Shown here: piece after piece, positions 44,196 to 54,862 of the stretch | Numbering within the stretch: position 1 is the first letter of the stretch | Layout of the letters: each line of letters begins with the position of its first letter | NCBI GenBank assembly: GCA_005888315.1 | Contig: VAWH01000018.1 | Coordinates: 124,001-188,000 of the forward strand | DNA: 64,000 bases | Direction of reading: 5' to 3' | Origin: Actinomycetota bacterium | Lineage (GTDB): Bacteria > Actinomycetota > Thermoleophilia > Gaiellales > Gaiellaceae | The notes under the pieces: model-generated | What the model was told of the DNA's origin: nothing | Seen by the model: the letters and a program-made list of their open reading frames with translations, nothing else | Database searches by the model: none | Program-made: the position numbers and the translations under genes

Positions 44196-44264
44196 AGAGC
44201 GCAGTTCACGTGCTCCGCCGCGACGGCTGAGAATGTCGTCTGATCCCTGTCGTACCTTGAAGGC

Positions 44265-44483
44265 ATGTGTGACGGCGATCGCTACGACGACCGGGTGACG
44301 GAGATCGTCGACGCGGCGCTCGAGCGCGGCTACACGCTCGCCTTCAGGCAGCGGGCCGGAGGGTGGGAGGCGGCGTGGCGTCCGGCAGACGCCGGCAGCG
44401 CCGTGGCGACTCCCCCGGCATTTGCTCCGACCCGAACCGCAGCCGCCGAGCAGGCGCTCGCGGCAATTCGCGCCGCGGCCTAA
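44265..44483 (+). CDS. Small hypothetical protein
   Basis: 72 residues: DDRVTEIVDAALERGYTLAFRQRAGGWEAAWRP followed by an Ala/Pro-rich stretch and a C-terminal helix TRTAAAEQALAAIRAAA. The strand GWEAAW and helix order suggest a small alpha/beta protein resembling HicB-like or DUF-type immunity folds, but I do not recognise it. Supported by TACCTT (44253-44258) exactly six bases upstream of the ATG, as in other leaderless genes here. Confidence 0.55.
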   Translation: MCDGDRYDDRVTEIVDAALERGYTLAFRQRAGGWEAAWRPADAGSAVATPPAFAPTRTAAAEQALAAIRAAA

Positions 44484-44595
44484 GCACAAGTTTCACTACG
44501 CCGAGGGATCCCGCTGGGTGAGATGGCTGCCGATCAAGACCTCGTAGAACTAACTTGGCGGCGCGGCCACGCCGGATGGATCAGGAGGTTTGACC

Positions 44596-44766
44596 GTGGC
44601 TCCGCGCGACGCGAATCGAATCAGGACACTGGCTGCGATGTTCGCCTCGCTGGCGATGTTCGCTGCGAGCAAGGCGCACGCCGGGACGTTCCAGTCGCAC
44701 GGCTGCACGATCACCGCCACGAGCAGGCCCGACGCGACGTCGAGCGCTCTGGCTAGGAGCCGTTGA
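44596..44766 (+). CDS. Very small secreted protein
   Basis: 56 residues from GTG 44596, preceded by a textbook Shine-Dalgarno AGGAGG (44583-44588) seven bases upstream, rare in this window. Residues 8-29 form a signal peptide (NRIRTLAAMFASLAMFAASKAHA), leaving a mature peptide of only about 27 residues with one Cys. It may be a genuine small secreted peptide or the truncated start of a longer secreted protein. Function unknown. Confidence 0.5.
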   Translation: MAPRDANRIRTLAAMFASLAMFAASKAHAGTFQSHGCTITATSRPDATSSALARSR

Positions 44767-44837
44767 CCGCAGTGCAGCCCGCCGCTTAGGGTAGACACGG
44801 AGGGCGCAGGCGCAAGCAGCCCTCAGGTGCGCTTGCT

Positions 44838-45743
44838 CTACGCGTAGCCGCGAACTTTCCAGTAGGCGATCGCGACGCTGAGCGCCGCGACAGCGACGAC
44901 ACCGGCGATTCCGATCCCACCGACCCGTCCGTAGGCGCCGTGTCCGCGCCCGAACCGCGACAGGGCGAGCATGCAGGCCGCACCCCCGAGCAGCCCGCCG
45001 ATATGGCTGCCGATCGAGATGTTCGAGAGCGTGAAGCCGAGAGCCAGATTGATGACGATCAACCCCATCGCGCTGCCGCCGAGCACGTAAGAACGCTGGC
45101 GCTCGAGCACGAGAGCTGCGCCGAGGATCCCGAAGATCGCACCTGAAGCGCCGACAGTGACAGCTCCGGGACTGAGGACGAGCGCGCCGGCCGAGCCGGC
45201 AAGGCCAGACACCAAGTAGACGAGCAGAAAGCGCGCTCGGCCCAGGTATTGCTCCACGGGCGTCCCGATCCAGTAGAGGAAGAACATGTTGAAGCCGAGG
45301 TGGATCGGCCCGTAGTGCAGGAACGCGGCTGTCATCAGCCGCCACCAGTCGCCGTGTGCAACCCCGATCGGCTGGCCGATGTCGAGGCCGGCCGGCAGGA
45401 TGTGGCCGCCGAACTCTCGCGCCGAGGCGACGAGGACGCCGTTGACGTAAATCGATCCCGAGGCGGCGTTCACCCCGGAGCCCTGGAGCAGCTCGGCCAG
45501 GTAGATGAGCACGTTGATCGCAATCAGCACCCTGGTGACGATCCCCGTCTCGCCGCGACCGGTCGCCCGCGTGACGCCGGTCTTCATCCGGGCGATGCCC
45601 TGCGGCTTCCCGGAATGCTCGGGACATCGCTGTCCGACCGGCGCCGGGGTCATGCACTCCGTGCAGATCGGCCGGCCGCATTCCGAGCACGAGATGTAGG
45701 TCTCTCGGTTCGGGTGCCGGTAGCACCTCATCGCGGCGGCCAT
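44838..45743 (-). CDS. Rhomboid intramembrane serine protease with N-terminal zinc-binding motif
   Basis: 301 residues. The N-terminus RCYRHPNRETYISCSECGRPICTECMTPAPVGQRCPEH has a B-box-like Cys/His set (about 7-43). Then about six membrane helices with the rhomboid signature: HGDWWRLMTAAFLHYGPIHLGFNMFFLYWIG (oxyanion Asn), catalytic Ser in TVGASGAIFGILGA and catalytic His in GSHIGGLLGG. Zinc-ribbon rhomboids are common in Actinobacteria; substrates are unknown. ATG 45743 is divergent from comB across 22 bases with a shared -10. Confidence 0.92.
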   Translation of the reverse strand: MAAAMRCYRHPNRETYISCSECGRPICTECMTPAPVGQRCPEHSGKPQGIARMKTGVTRATGRGETGIVTRVLIAINVLIYLAELLQGSGVNAASGSIYVNGVLVASAREFGGHILPAGLDIGQPIGVAHGDWWRLMTAAFLHYGPIHLGFNMFFLYWIGTPVEQYLGRARFLLVYLVSGLAGSAGALVLSPGAVTVGASGAIFGILGAALVLERQRSYVLGGSAMGLIVINLALGFTLSNISIGSHIGGLLGGAACMLALSRFGRGHGAYGRVGGIGIAGVVAVAALSVAIAYWKVRGYA

Positions 45744-45750
45744 GGCTCGT

Positions 45751-45757
45751 TAGCGTA
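45751..45757. promoter_or_regulatory. Shared symmetric -10 element (TAGCGTA) between the rhomboid gene and comB
   Basis: Plus strand TAGCGT ends nine bases before the comB GTG (45766); minus strand TACGCT ends seven to eight bases before the rhomboid ATG (45743). Divergent gap only 22 bases. Confidence 0.65.
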
Positions 45758-45765
45758 GATGCGCC

Positions 45766-46449
45766 GTGCGGATAGACGTCGCCTTCACTCCTGCCGAGGC
45801 CAGACCGGCCCACGTGGCGATTGTCGTCGACGTGATGCGCGCCACTTCGACGGTCGCCCAGGCGCTGGCGTCGGGGTATCGCCGGGTGCTCTGCTGCAGC
45901 GAGATCGAGGACGCGCGCGCTTTGCGTCAGGAGCTCGGCGACGAGGCCGTCGTCGGTGGCGAGCGAAACGCGGTTGTGATCGAGGGCTTCGAGCTCGGCG
46001 CGTCGCCACGCGAGTATCTAGAGCCCCGGGCCGAGACCGCGATCTTGACGACGACGAACGGGACGCGAAGCGTCGTGGCCGCGGCCGCGAGGGCCGAGGT
46101 CGTTCTGCTCGGAAGCCTGCTCAACCTCGACGCCGTCGCGGCGGCGGCCCGCGCGCCTGGCGACGACATCACGGTCGTCTGCGCGGGCTACCAGGGCGCC
46201 TTCGCGATCGACGACGCGTACTGTGCCGGCCGGATCGTCGAGCTGCTCGACGGCGAGCGGGCCGATGCCGCAGTTGCCTCGGCGGCACTCGCGCGTGCGT
46301 ATCCGACTGCCTGGGATGGCGTCAATGCGCGCACCTACGGTCCGCCCGGGCTCGAGGACGACCTGCATTGGTGCACTCAGGAGAACACTCTCGCGGTCGT
46401 GCCGCGATTCACGCGCATGGTGGACGGCGCTGCCGAAATTACAGGCTAA
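45766..46449 (+). CDS. comB: ComB-like 2-phosphosulfolactate phosphatase family protein
   Basis: 227 residues. Family blocks: VDVAFTPAEA, VVDVMRATSTVAQALASGYRRVL, GGERNAVVIEGFELGASPREYLE, LTTTNGTRSVVAAA, GSLLNLDAVAAA, VVCAGYQGAFAIDDAYCAGRIVELL. ComB hydrolyses 2-phosphosulfolactate in coenzyme M synthesis in methanogens and is used for sulfolactate in some bacteria; no other sulfolactate gene is nearby, so the physiological role is open. GTG start set by the shared -10. Confidence 0.88.
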   Translation: MRIDVAFTPAEARPAHVAIVVDVMRATSTVAQALASGYRRVLCCSEIEDARALRQELGDEAVVGGERNAVVIEGFELGASPREYLEPRAETAILTTTNGTRSVVAAAARAEVVLLGSLLNLDAVAAAARAPGDDITVVCAGYQGAFAIDDAYCAGRIVELLDGERADAAVASAALARAYPTAWDGVNARTYGPPGLEDDLHWCTQENTLAVVPRFTRMVDGAAEITG

Positions 46450-46481
46450 AGATTCCCAGGCTGTAACCGATATTTACTCTA

Positions 46482-46595
46482 GTCAGCAGAGGGAAGGGAT
46501 CCTTTCCGCATGGGGGCTCGCCAAGCTAACCCACGCTGACAATGAGGGGAGGCGGTCTCGCCGCAGGGGCCGCCTCCTTGGTTTGTTTGTTTTGG
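46482..46595 (+). ncRNA. Candidate structured RNA with intrinsic terminator
   Basis: Between comB and imuB there is a 339-base gap without a gene. Here GTCAGC (46482-46487) can pair with GCTGAC (46535-46540), enclosing two small hairpins (GGAAGG/CCTTTCC near 46491-46507 and GGG/CCC flanking GGCTCGCCAAGCTAA). A terminator follows: GGAGGCGG (46548-46555) with CCGCCTCC (46570-46577) and a T-rich tail TTGGTTTGTTTGTTTT. TATTTACT just upstream (46471-46478) could be its -10. It could be a small RNA or the 3' end of the comB mRNA; no known RNA family is recognised. Confidence 0.45.
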
Positions 46596-46625
46596 AGCGG
46601 TCCCTTCCTGGCAACTGGAACCGGG

Positions 46626-46692
46626 TTTAGCGGCCGCGCCGCCAGGTCGGCGTGGCCTCTTCGCTCCGGCGTCGCGAGCGACGCCTCGGATT
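46626..46692. repeat. Diverged single copy of the two-hairpin dispersed repeat
   Basis: TTTAGCGGCC... followed by CCGGCGTCGCGAGCGACGCCTCGG, the second hairpin core being nearly identical to the nadK array (GGCGTCGC-GA-GCGACGCC) and in the same orientation; the first hairpin is eroded. It lies just upstream of the imuB promoter. Confidence 0.6.
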
Positions 46693-46746
46693 CCCGGTTT
46701 CAGGGCTCTTTTGGACCGTACTGGGGAGAACAAGCAAAATTTTCTC

Positions 46747-46785
46747 TTGACAAGCGAACAGGTGTTCGTGTAGAACATACGTTCG
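46747..46785 (+). promoter_or_regulatory. SOS promoter of imuB: -35, -10 and two LexA boxes
   Basis: TTGACA (46747-46752) and TAGAAC (46771-46776) are spaced by 18 bases. Two LexA-type palindromes overlap them: CGAACAGGTGTTCG (46755-46768) in the spacer and GAACATACGTTC (46773-46784) on the -10. Both fit the actinobacterial/Bacillus GAAC-N4-GTTC consensus. The ATG at 46789 follows the second box by four bases, so the mRNA is leaderless or nearly so. Confidence 0.88.
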
Positions 46786-46788
46786 TAA

Positions 46789-47970
46789 ATGATCGCGTGT
46801 CTTCTCATTCCAGGGTTCGAGTTGCGTGCAGCGCTGAGGGAGCGGCCTGCGCTCGCGCTGCGGCCTGCCGCGCTCGGGCCGGCGGCAGGAGAAGAGCCTC
46901 TGCTCGGGCCTGTGACGGCGGCCGCCGAGGCCGCCGGGGTGCAGCCGGGAATGCGGCTGGGGGAGGCGCTCTCGCTTTGCCCGGATCTGGCGCTCGTCGA
47001 GCAGGACCCCGCCACTGCGGAGCACGAGTGGGAGGAGCTCCTGAAGCGGCTCGAGGACTCCGGCTTCGCGGTCGAAGCCGCCGCCGTCGGCTGCGTCTAC
47101 TTCGAGACCCGCGGAATCGAGCGTCTCTACGGCGGCCTGGAGCCGGCGCTGAAGCGGGCGCTCGCCGCGGTCGGGCCGGCGTGGGAAGCGCGCATCGGCG
47201 CCGCCGAGCGCAGGTTCGCGGCGCTCGCGGCCGCGCACGTTGCGCGTTCCGGCCAGGCCCTGATCGTCTCCGACCGCCCGCGCGATTTCATAGCGCCGTT
47301 GCCGCTGACCCTGCTCCCGATTGATCCTCAGCGCCGGGAGGAGCTGGAGGAGCTTGGGGTGCGAAGGCTTGGACAGCTTGCTGGGCTACCGGGCGCCGCC
47401 GTTGCCGAACGTTTGGGGCCGGACGGTCGGCGGGCCTGGAGCCTGGCGAGAGGCGAAAAACGCGGCAAGGTCCGCGCGCGGAAGGTTGCGAACGACCTCG
47501 CGGAGACGCTCGAATTTCCCGAGGCGGTCGCGAACGAGCTGACGCTCCGGCGGGCGCTGGGGTCCCTGCTCGATCGGCTCCTCGCCCAGCCGGAGCGCCG
47601 CGACAGAGCGGTGCGCAAGCTCGCACTGTCTGCAAAGCTGGTGGGCGGGGGATCGTGGCGGCGCACGGTGACGTTGCGTGACGCGACGGCCGACCGCGAC
47701 CGGCTCCGCGTCGCGGTCGGTGTGAAGCTCGCAGAGCTTCCCGCGCCGGTGACACGCCTCGGCCTCGAGCTCGTCGAGCTCGCGCAGACGGTCGGGAGGC
47801 AGCTCGAGCTGGTCCAGCCGGAAGGCCTCGAGCTGCGCGCTCATCTCAGCGAAGGCCTGAAGCAGGTTCGCGCCGGCGCCGGCTCCGGTGCGGTGTGTTC
47901 GGTCCTGGAGGTCGCTCCGTGGTCGCGAATCCCCGAACAGCGAGCACTGCTGGTTCCGCGCGACGACTGA
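46789..47970 (+). CDS. imuB: ImuB, catalytically inactive Y-family polymerase homologue
   Basis: 393 residues. Partner of DnaE2 in SOS mutagenesis, linking it to the beta clamp. The Y-family layout is kept, but metal ligands are missing: the second acidic motif (SxDE in active enzymes) reads VYFETRG and the first block MIACLLIPGFELRAAL lacks DxDxFFA, which defines ImuB rather than DinB. The palm/fingers region includes PGMRLGEALSLCPDLALVEQDP, thumb GVRRLGQLAGLPGAAVAERLGP, and a little-finger-like end; no long C-terminal ImuB extension is present. Regulated by two LexA boxes. imuA (RecA-like) is not seen upstream. Confidence 0.92.
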   Translation: MIACLLIPGFELRAALRERPALALRPAALGPAAGEEPLLGPVTAAAEAAGVQPGMRLGEALSLCPDLALVEQDPATAEHEWEELLKRLEDSGFAVEAAAVGCVYFETRGIERLYGGLEPALKRALAAVGPAWEARIGAAERRFAALAAAHVARSGQALIVSDRPRDFIAPLPLTLLPIDPQRREELEELGVRRLGQLAGLPGAAVAERLGPDGRRAWSLARGEKRGKVRARKVANDLAETLEFPEAVANELTLRRALGSLLDRLLAQPERRDRAVRKLALSAKLVGGGSWRRTVTLRDATADRDRLRVAVGVKLAELPAPVTRLGLELVELAQTVGRQLELVQPEGLELRAHLSEGLKQVRAGAGSGAVCSVLEVAPWSRIPEQRALLVPRDD

Positions 47971-48049
47971 CTGAGGCGGTCGCTTGCGACGCCGGCATGG
48001 AGGTCGTCCGGGCTGTGCCCGGGCGACCGTCTAAACCCGGGTGGCAAGG
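47971..48049. repeat. Two-hairpin dispersed repeat, copy before DUF6504
   Basis: GGCGGTCGCTTGCGACGCCGG then GGTCGTCCGGGC-TGT-GCCCGGGCGACC and GTCTAAACCCGGGTGGCAAGG, inverse to the nadK array. It occupies the gap between imuB and DUF6504. A second copy in the same direction follows the DUF6504 gene (48309-48386), so that gene is bracketed by direct repeats. Confidence 0.8.
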
Positions 48050-48067
48050 CTGGTGAGCGCCTCGGCA

Positions 48068-48307
48068 ATGACTCGCCGTCTCAATGCGCCGAATCCGGCG
48101 CTCGTCGAGACACATGTCGACGGGTCGCCGCGGAGCGTGAACCGGCAGCAAGTCGCGCTCGTGCGCGAGGAGTGGCGCGTCGTCGACCGCTGGTGGACCG
48201 AGGAGCCGGTCGACCGGCGCTACTTCGACGTCGTGCTTGCGAGTGGCGAGAACGCAGTCGTCTTTCTCGACCGAGAGGCGCAGAGTTGGTTCAGTCAGCG
48301 GGCATAA
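48068..48307 (+). CDS. DUF6504 family protein (ImuB-associated)
   Basis: 79 residues from ATG 48068. Pattern RRLNAPNPALVETHVDGSPRSV, QVALVREEWRVVDRWWTEEPVDRRYFDVVLASGENAVVFLDREAQSWFSQRA matches the small DUF6504 proteins that lie between imuB and dnaE2 in many Actinobacteria, where the WRV-x-RWW core is conserved. Presumably part of the mutasome, with role unknown. An in-frame ATG at 48041 lies inside the upstream repeat and is less likely. Separated from imuB by a palindromic repeat, so co-transcription may be affected. Confidence 0.85.
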   Translation: MTRRLNAPNPALVETHVDGSPRSVNRQQVALVREEWRVVDRWWTEEPVDRRYFDVVLASGENAVVFLDREAQSWFSQRA

Positions 48308-48308
48308 C

Positions 48309-48386
48309 CGAAGGCGTTCGCTTGCGACGCCGACTGGAGGACGTCCGGTTCGCCCGGGCGTCCGCCTACACCCGGATGGCAAGGCC
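48309..48386. repeat. Two-hairpin dispersed repeat, copy after DUF6504
   Basis: GGCGTTCGCTTGCGACGCCG then GGACGTCCGG-TTC-GCCCGGGCGTCC and CACCCGGATGGCAAGGCC. Same orientation as 47971-48049, about 338 bases away. Fills the gap to the convergent membrane-protein gene; nothing else is seen there. Confidence 0.8.
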
Positions 48387-48402
48387 GTAAATATTGGATC
48401 AA

Positions 48403-48723
48403 TCAGCGCGCGTAGGTCAGAAGCCAGGCGTGCTCGACCGCGAGTGCGGCCACGAGCGCTGTGGCTGTGACGGCTGCGCTGAAGCGCTTCCTGTTCCGGT
48501 AGAGAACGAGCGCGGTGAGCGTCGCCGCGAGCGTCTCGACGGCGAAGAAAGTGCCGACGAGGAAGGAGACGGTGGCGTTCAGCGAGCACGCTTCGGTGGA
48601 AGTCGAGGACAAGCAGGGAGTCCTGCGATCGGCGGCCCAGCGGGTCACCAGCATCCCTTCGAGCTGTGCTGCGAAAGCGGCGGCGAACGCGACGCTGAGC
48701 GGAAACGTGAGCTTGGCGCGCAT
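48403..48723 (-). CDS. Small polytopic membrane protein
   Basis: 106 residues with about three hydrophobic helices: KLTFPLSVAFAAAFAAQLEGML (1), ATVSFLVGTFFAVETLAATLTALVL (2), and FSAAVTATALVAALAVEHAWLLTY (3). The loop after helix 1 holds two cysteines (TPCLSSTSTEACS) that may form an extracytoplasmic disulfide. No family recognised. One of three minus-strand genes that separate DUF6504 from dnaE2. Confidence 0.65.
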   Translation of the reverse strand: MRAKLTFPLSVAFAAAFAAQLEGMLVTRWAADRRTPCLSSTSTEACSLNATVSFLVGTFFAVETLAATLTALVLYRNRKRFSAAVTATALVAALAVEHAWLLTYAR

Positions 48724-48765
48724 TCCCTCCGCTATCGGCGCGAGCGGCGCTCGCCTGGAGAGTGG

Positions 48766-49071
48766 CTAGAGCGTGAGCGCGTCCTCGGCGAGCCGAGGCC
48801 ACTCGTCCGAGTGACTCGCGGGCACGACGACCCACTCACGCATCGGCCGGCCGCCCATTGGATCGAAGCGCTCGGCCCCGTCGAGGGCGAGCGCCTGCTC
48901 CCGGTTCCCCTCGTCGGTCAACTTGAAGACCATCGATCCCTTCCAGAAGCCGGAAGTCGCCTTGCCGTTGCGCTTGATCGTCGGCATGCCGAACATCTTC
49001 CCCAACTCGACATCGGAGTTTTGCGCGGAGAGGTCGTCGGCGAACTCGTTGAAGCGGACCTCGGGGTCCAC
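48766..49071 (-). CDS. TfoX N-terminal domain-like protein
   Basis: 101 residues. The segment KMFGMPTIKRNGKATSGFWKGSMVFKLTDEGNREQALALDGAERFDPMGGRPMREWVVVP matches the TfoX/YjbR-like fold in which MFG-x5-NGK and FDPMGGRPM are typical. The competence-regulator role of Sxy/TfoX in gamma-proteobacteria should not be transferred: actinobacterial single-domain members have unknown function. GTG start. Stop and the bicupin stop-side gap are short, and the gene is in line with the bicupin gene upstream. Confidence 0.8.
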   Translation of the reverse strand: MDPEVRFNEFADDLSAQNSDVELGKMFGMPTIKRNGKATSGFWKGSMVFKLTDEGNREQALALDGAERFDPMGGRPMREWVVVPASHSDEWPRLAEDALTL

Positions 49072-49077
49072 TTCGAT

Positions 49078-49836
49078 CTAGCTCCGCAGCCTGCCTACGA
49101 ACCTGACGTCGGGCGCATGGAAGTTGAGGACACGCAAGTCCGCCGGTCCAGGGTTGGAGAAGCCGTGGCGAGCCCCGGGCGGCGCGGCCAAGAACGAGCC
49201 CGGACCGGCTCGCCGCACCTCGGCCCCGACCACGAAGTCGACCTCACCGGCGAGGACGTAGAACGCGTCGACGTGATCGGCGTGCGTATGCGGGTCGACG
49301 CCCTCGAAATCGGGGCGGAAGGTCATCTCGATCACAGAGAGCTCGGGCAGCTCGGCCTGGATGCGGTGGAAAGTGTTCTCGTGCTCGATCGGTTCGCCTG
49401 CGCCCGCGGGCTGAACGATCGCCTCTTCGAACGGTCTGCCTCCGCCCTCCGGCGGATCGAACTGATCGAAATGCTCGTGGTCACCGCCGCGGAGGACGTC
49501 GCCGAAGCCCATGCTCGGCGCGTGGATGTTGAGGAAGATCGCGGTCGCGTCGCTCGAGTTCTTGAAGGTATGCACGACGTTCGGCGGCGCGCCCGCGAAT
49601 GTCTCCGGCCCGCCTGTGATCCGCGTGATCTCGGGACCGAGCCCGAAGTCGACCTCGCCCTCGAGGACATAGAAGGCGTCGGTGTGCTGCCGGTGGATGT
49701 GCGGATCCGGGCCTTTCTCACCGGGCTCGTAACGAAACCAAGTCACGATCAGCTGCTCGAGCTCGCAGAGGATCCGCAGCGTCCGCTCGGGGCGGTCGGT
49801 GGTCGTTTCGCCCTCGCCTGGGGCTAGGAGCAGCGG

Positions 49837-49863
<27 letters not shown>
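49078..49863 (-). CDS. Bicupin domain protein
   Basis: 261 residues with two cupin domains. Domain 1 has PDPHIHRQHTDAFYVLEGEVDFGLGPE and APPNVVHTFKN (metal ligands His, His, Glu, His); domain 2 repeats this as VDPHTHADHVDAFYVLAGEVDFVVGAE and APPGARHGFSN. The two halves are clearly an internal duplication. Such proteins include isomerases, dioxygenases and sugar-binding enzymes, and no substrate can be chosen. The first ATG (49863) and second (49857) both overlap the dnaE2 start on the other strand, so the real start of one of these genes may lie further in. Confidence 0.85.
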
Positions 49864-53055
<3,192 letters not shown>

Positions 53056-53062
53056 TGACGGG

Positions 53063-54853
53063 ATGGAGCGGGTCGACGGGTACGCGCCGATTCGCGACTA
53101 CGCCCTGATCGGAGACGGACGGACGGCCGCGCTCGTCGCCCGCGACGGCTCGATCGACTGGCTGCCTCTCCCGCGCCTCGACTCCGAGACGGTCTTCGCG
53201 CGCCTTCTCGACGCGGAGCGCGGCGGCGCCTTCGAGCTCGCGCCGGAGATTGACTTCCGCGTGGAGCGCGAGTACGTCGAGGACACGAACGTGCTGCAGA
53301 CCACCTTCGTAACGGCCCGCGGCACCGTCCGCGTGACCGACGCGATCACGCTCGACCACGGCGGTCTCCTGCCCTGGTTCGAGCTCGTCCGCGGAATCGA
53401 GGGCGTTAGCGGCGAGGTGCCGATGCGCTGGCGGATCGCGCCGCGGTTCGGCGCCGGCGAGTCGGCGGAGGAGCTGTCGATCGACCGGATCGGCGCTGCG
53501 GTCCGCGCGACGTCGCGTGGCTCGAGCCTCGTTGTCTACCCGTTCGACGCCGGCGATCCGCACCACACCGACGACGAGATCGGGGGCTTGTTCGAGACCG
53601 ACAAGGGCTCGAAGGCCTCGCTCGTCCTGCGCGCGACTCACGATGAGCCGATCCCCTTTGCCCGCCGCGAATGGGCGGAGAGGCGGCTCGACGACACGGT
53701 CGGCGATTGGAAGCGCTGGCTCGCCGGCGCAGGCGTCGAGGGCGATTGGGACGCCGTCGTCCGGCGCAGCGCGCTCGCCCTCCGCCTGCTCACGTATGTC
53801 CCGACGGGCGCGATCCTCGCGGCGCCGACGACCTCCCTCCCCGAGCGGATCGGCGGCGATCGCAACTACGACTACCGATACTGCTGGGTTCGCGACACCG
53901 CGTTCACGCTCGACGCGTTGATCAACCTCGATCTGCTCGTCCAGGTGCATGCGTCCTTCGCGTGGCTGCTCGACGCGGTCGCGACGACGGAGCCCGACCT
54001 CCACGTCTTCTACGACCTCGACGGCGAGAGGGTCTCCGCGCGCGAAGAGCTCGCGCTCGACGGCTATCGCGGCTCGCGCCCGGTCAGGCGCGGGAACGCA
54101 GCGGCCGGCCAACTCCAGCTCGGCTGCTACGGCGATCTGCTCGAGACGGCGGAGCTCTACGTTCGCGAGGGCAACGCTCTGGACGACGCGACCGCCGACA
54201 GGCTGGCCGACATCCTCGACCACCTGACGACGATCTGGAAGAAGAAGGACGCCGGAATCTGGGAGCTGCCGGACGCCGAGCACTACACGGTCTCGAAGCT
54301 GAGCGTCTGGACTGCGTTCGATCGTGCCCTGCGCCTCGTCGAGGAGGGGCAGCTTCCGCGTGACCGGGCGGAAGCGTGGCGCGAGTGCGCGAAGGACGTC
54401 CGCGAATTCGTGGAGGGCGAATGCTGGTCGGAGTCCCGCGGTTGCTTCGTGATGTTCCCGGGCAGCGCCAAGCTCGACGCGAGCGTCCTCCGCGTCTCAC
54501 GGATGCACTTCCTCGACCTGGCCGGAGAGCGCTTCTCGTCGCTCGTCGACGCGATCCGGGACGAGCTGGGCGCGGGCGAAGGGCTGCTCTACCGCTACAG
54601 CGGTCAGCAGCAGGTCGAGGGCGCGTTCGTCGCCTGCTCCTTCTGGCTCGTCGAGGCGCTCGCACGGGCGGGGCGCCTGCAGGAGGCGCGGAAAACGATG
54701 ACGCAGGCGGTCGGGCACGCCAACGACGTCGGCCTCTTCGCCGAGGAGATCGACCCAAAGACGGGCGCTTTCCTGGGAAATTTCCCGCAAGGACTCAGCC
54801 ACTTGGCGCTGATCAACGCGGCGGCGGCGATTCGAGCCGCGGAAGAGGCCTAG
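53063..54853 (+). CDS. Glycoside hydrolase family 15 protein (glucoamylase/trehalase-like)
   Basis: 596 residues. N-terminal beta-sandwich (DGYAPIRDYALIGDGRTAALVARDGSIDWLPLPRLDS) and an alpha/alpha6 barrel with GGDRNYDYRYCWVRDTAFTLDALI, KKKDAGIWELPD (catalytic Glu) and GLFAEEIDPKTGAFLGNFPQGLSHLALI (second Glu). Members act on alpha-glucans, isomaltose or trehalose; actinobacterial representatives include trehalases. No signal peptide, so cytoplasmic. Begins seven bases after dnaE2 and may be read through from it, but the functions are unrelated. Confidence 0.92.
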   Translation: MERVDGYAPIRDYALIGDGRTAALVARDGSIDWLPLPRLDSETVFARLLDAERGGAFELAPEIDFRVEREYVEDTNVLQTTFVTARGTVRVTDAITLDHGGLLPWFELVRGIEGVSGEVPMRWRIAPRFGAGESAEELSIDRIGAAVRATSRGSSLVVYPFDAGDPHHTDDEIGGLFETDKGSKASLVLRATHDEPIPFARREWAERRLDDTVGDWKRWLAGAGVEGDWDAVVRRSALALRLLTYVPTGAILAAPTTSLPERIGGDRNYDYRYCWVRDTAFTLDALINLDLLVQVHASFAWLLDAVATTEPDLHVFYDLDGERVSAREELALDGYRGSRPVRRGNAAAGQLQLGCYGDLLETAELYVREGNALDDATADRLADILDHLTTIWKKKDAGIWELPDAEHYTVSKLSVWTAFDRALRLVEEGQLPRDRAEAWRECAKDVREFVEGECWSESRGCFVMFPGSAKLDASVLRVSRMHFLDLAGERFSSLVDAIRDELGAGEGLLYRYSGQQQVEGAFVACSFWLVEALARAGRLQEARKTMTQAVGHANDVGLFAEEIDPKTGAFLGNFPQGLSHLALINAAAAIRAAEEA

Positions 54854-54862
54854 TAGGCCAGC

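Noticed and set aside
46441-46600. Known riboswitch or SRP RNA upstream of imuB
   Set aside because: None of the conserved cores I know (for example the SRP GGAAG/AGCAG loops or cobalamin, TPP and SAM cores) is present.
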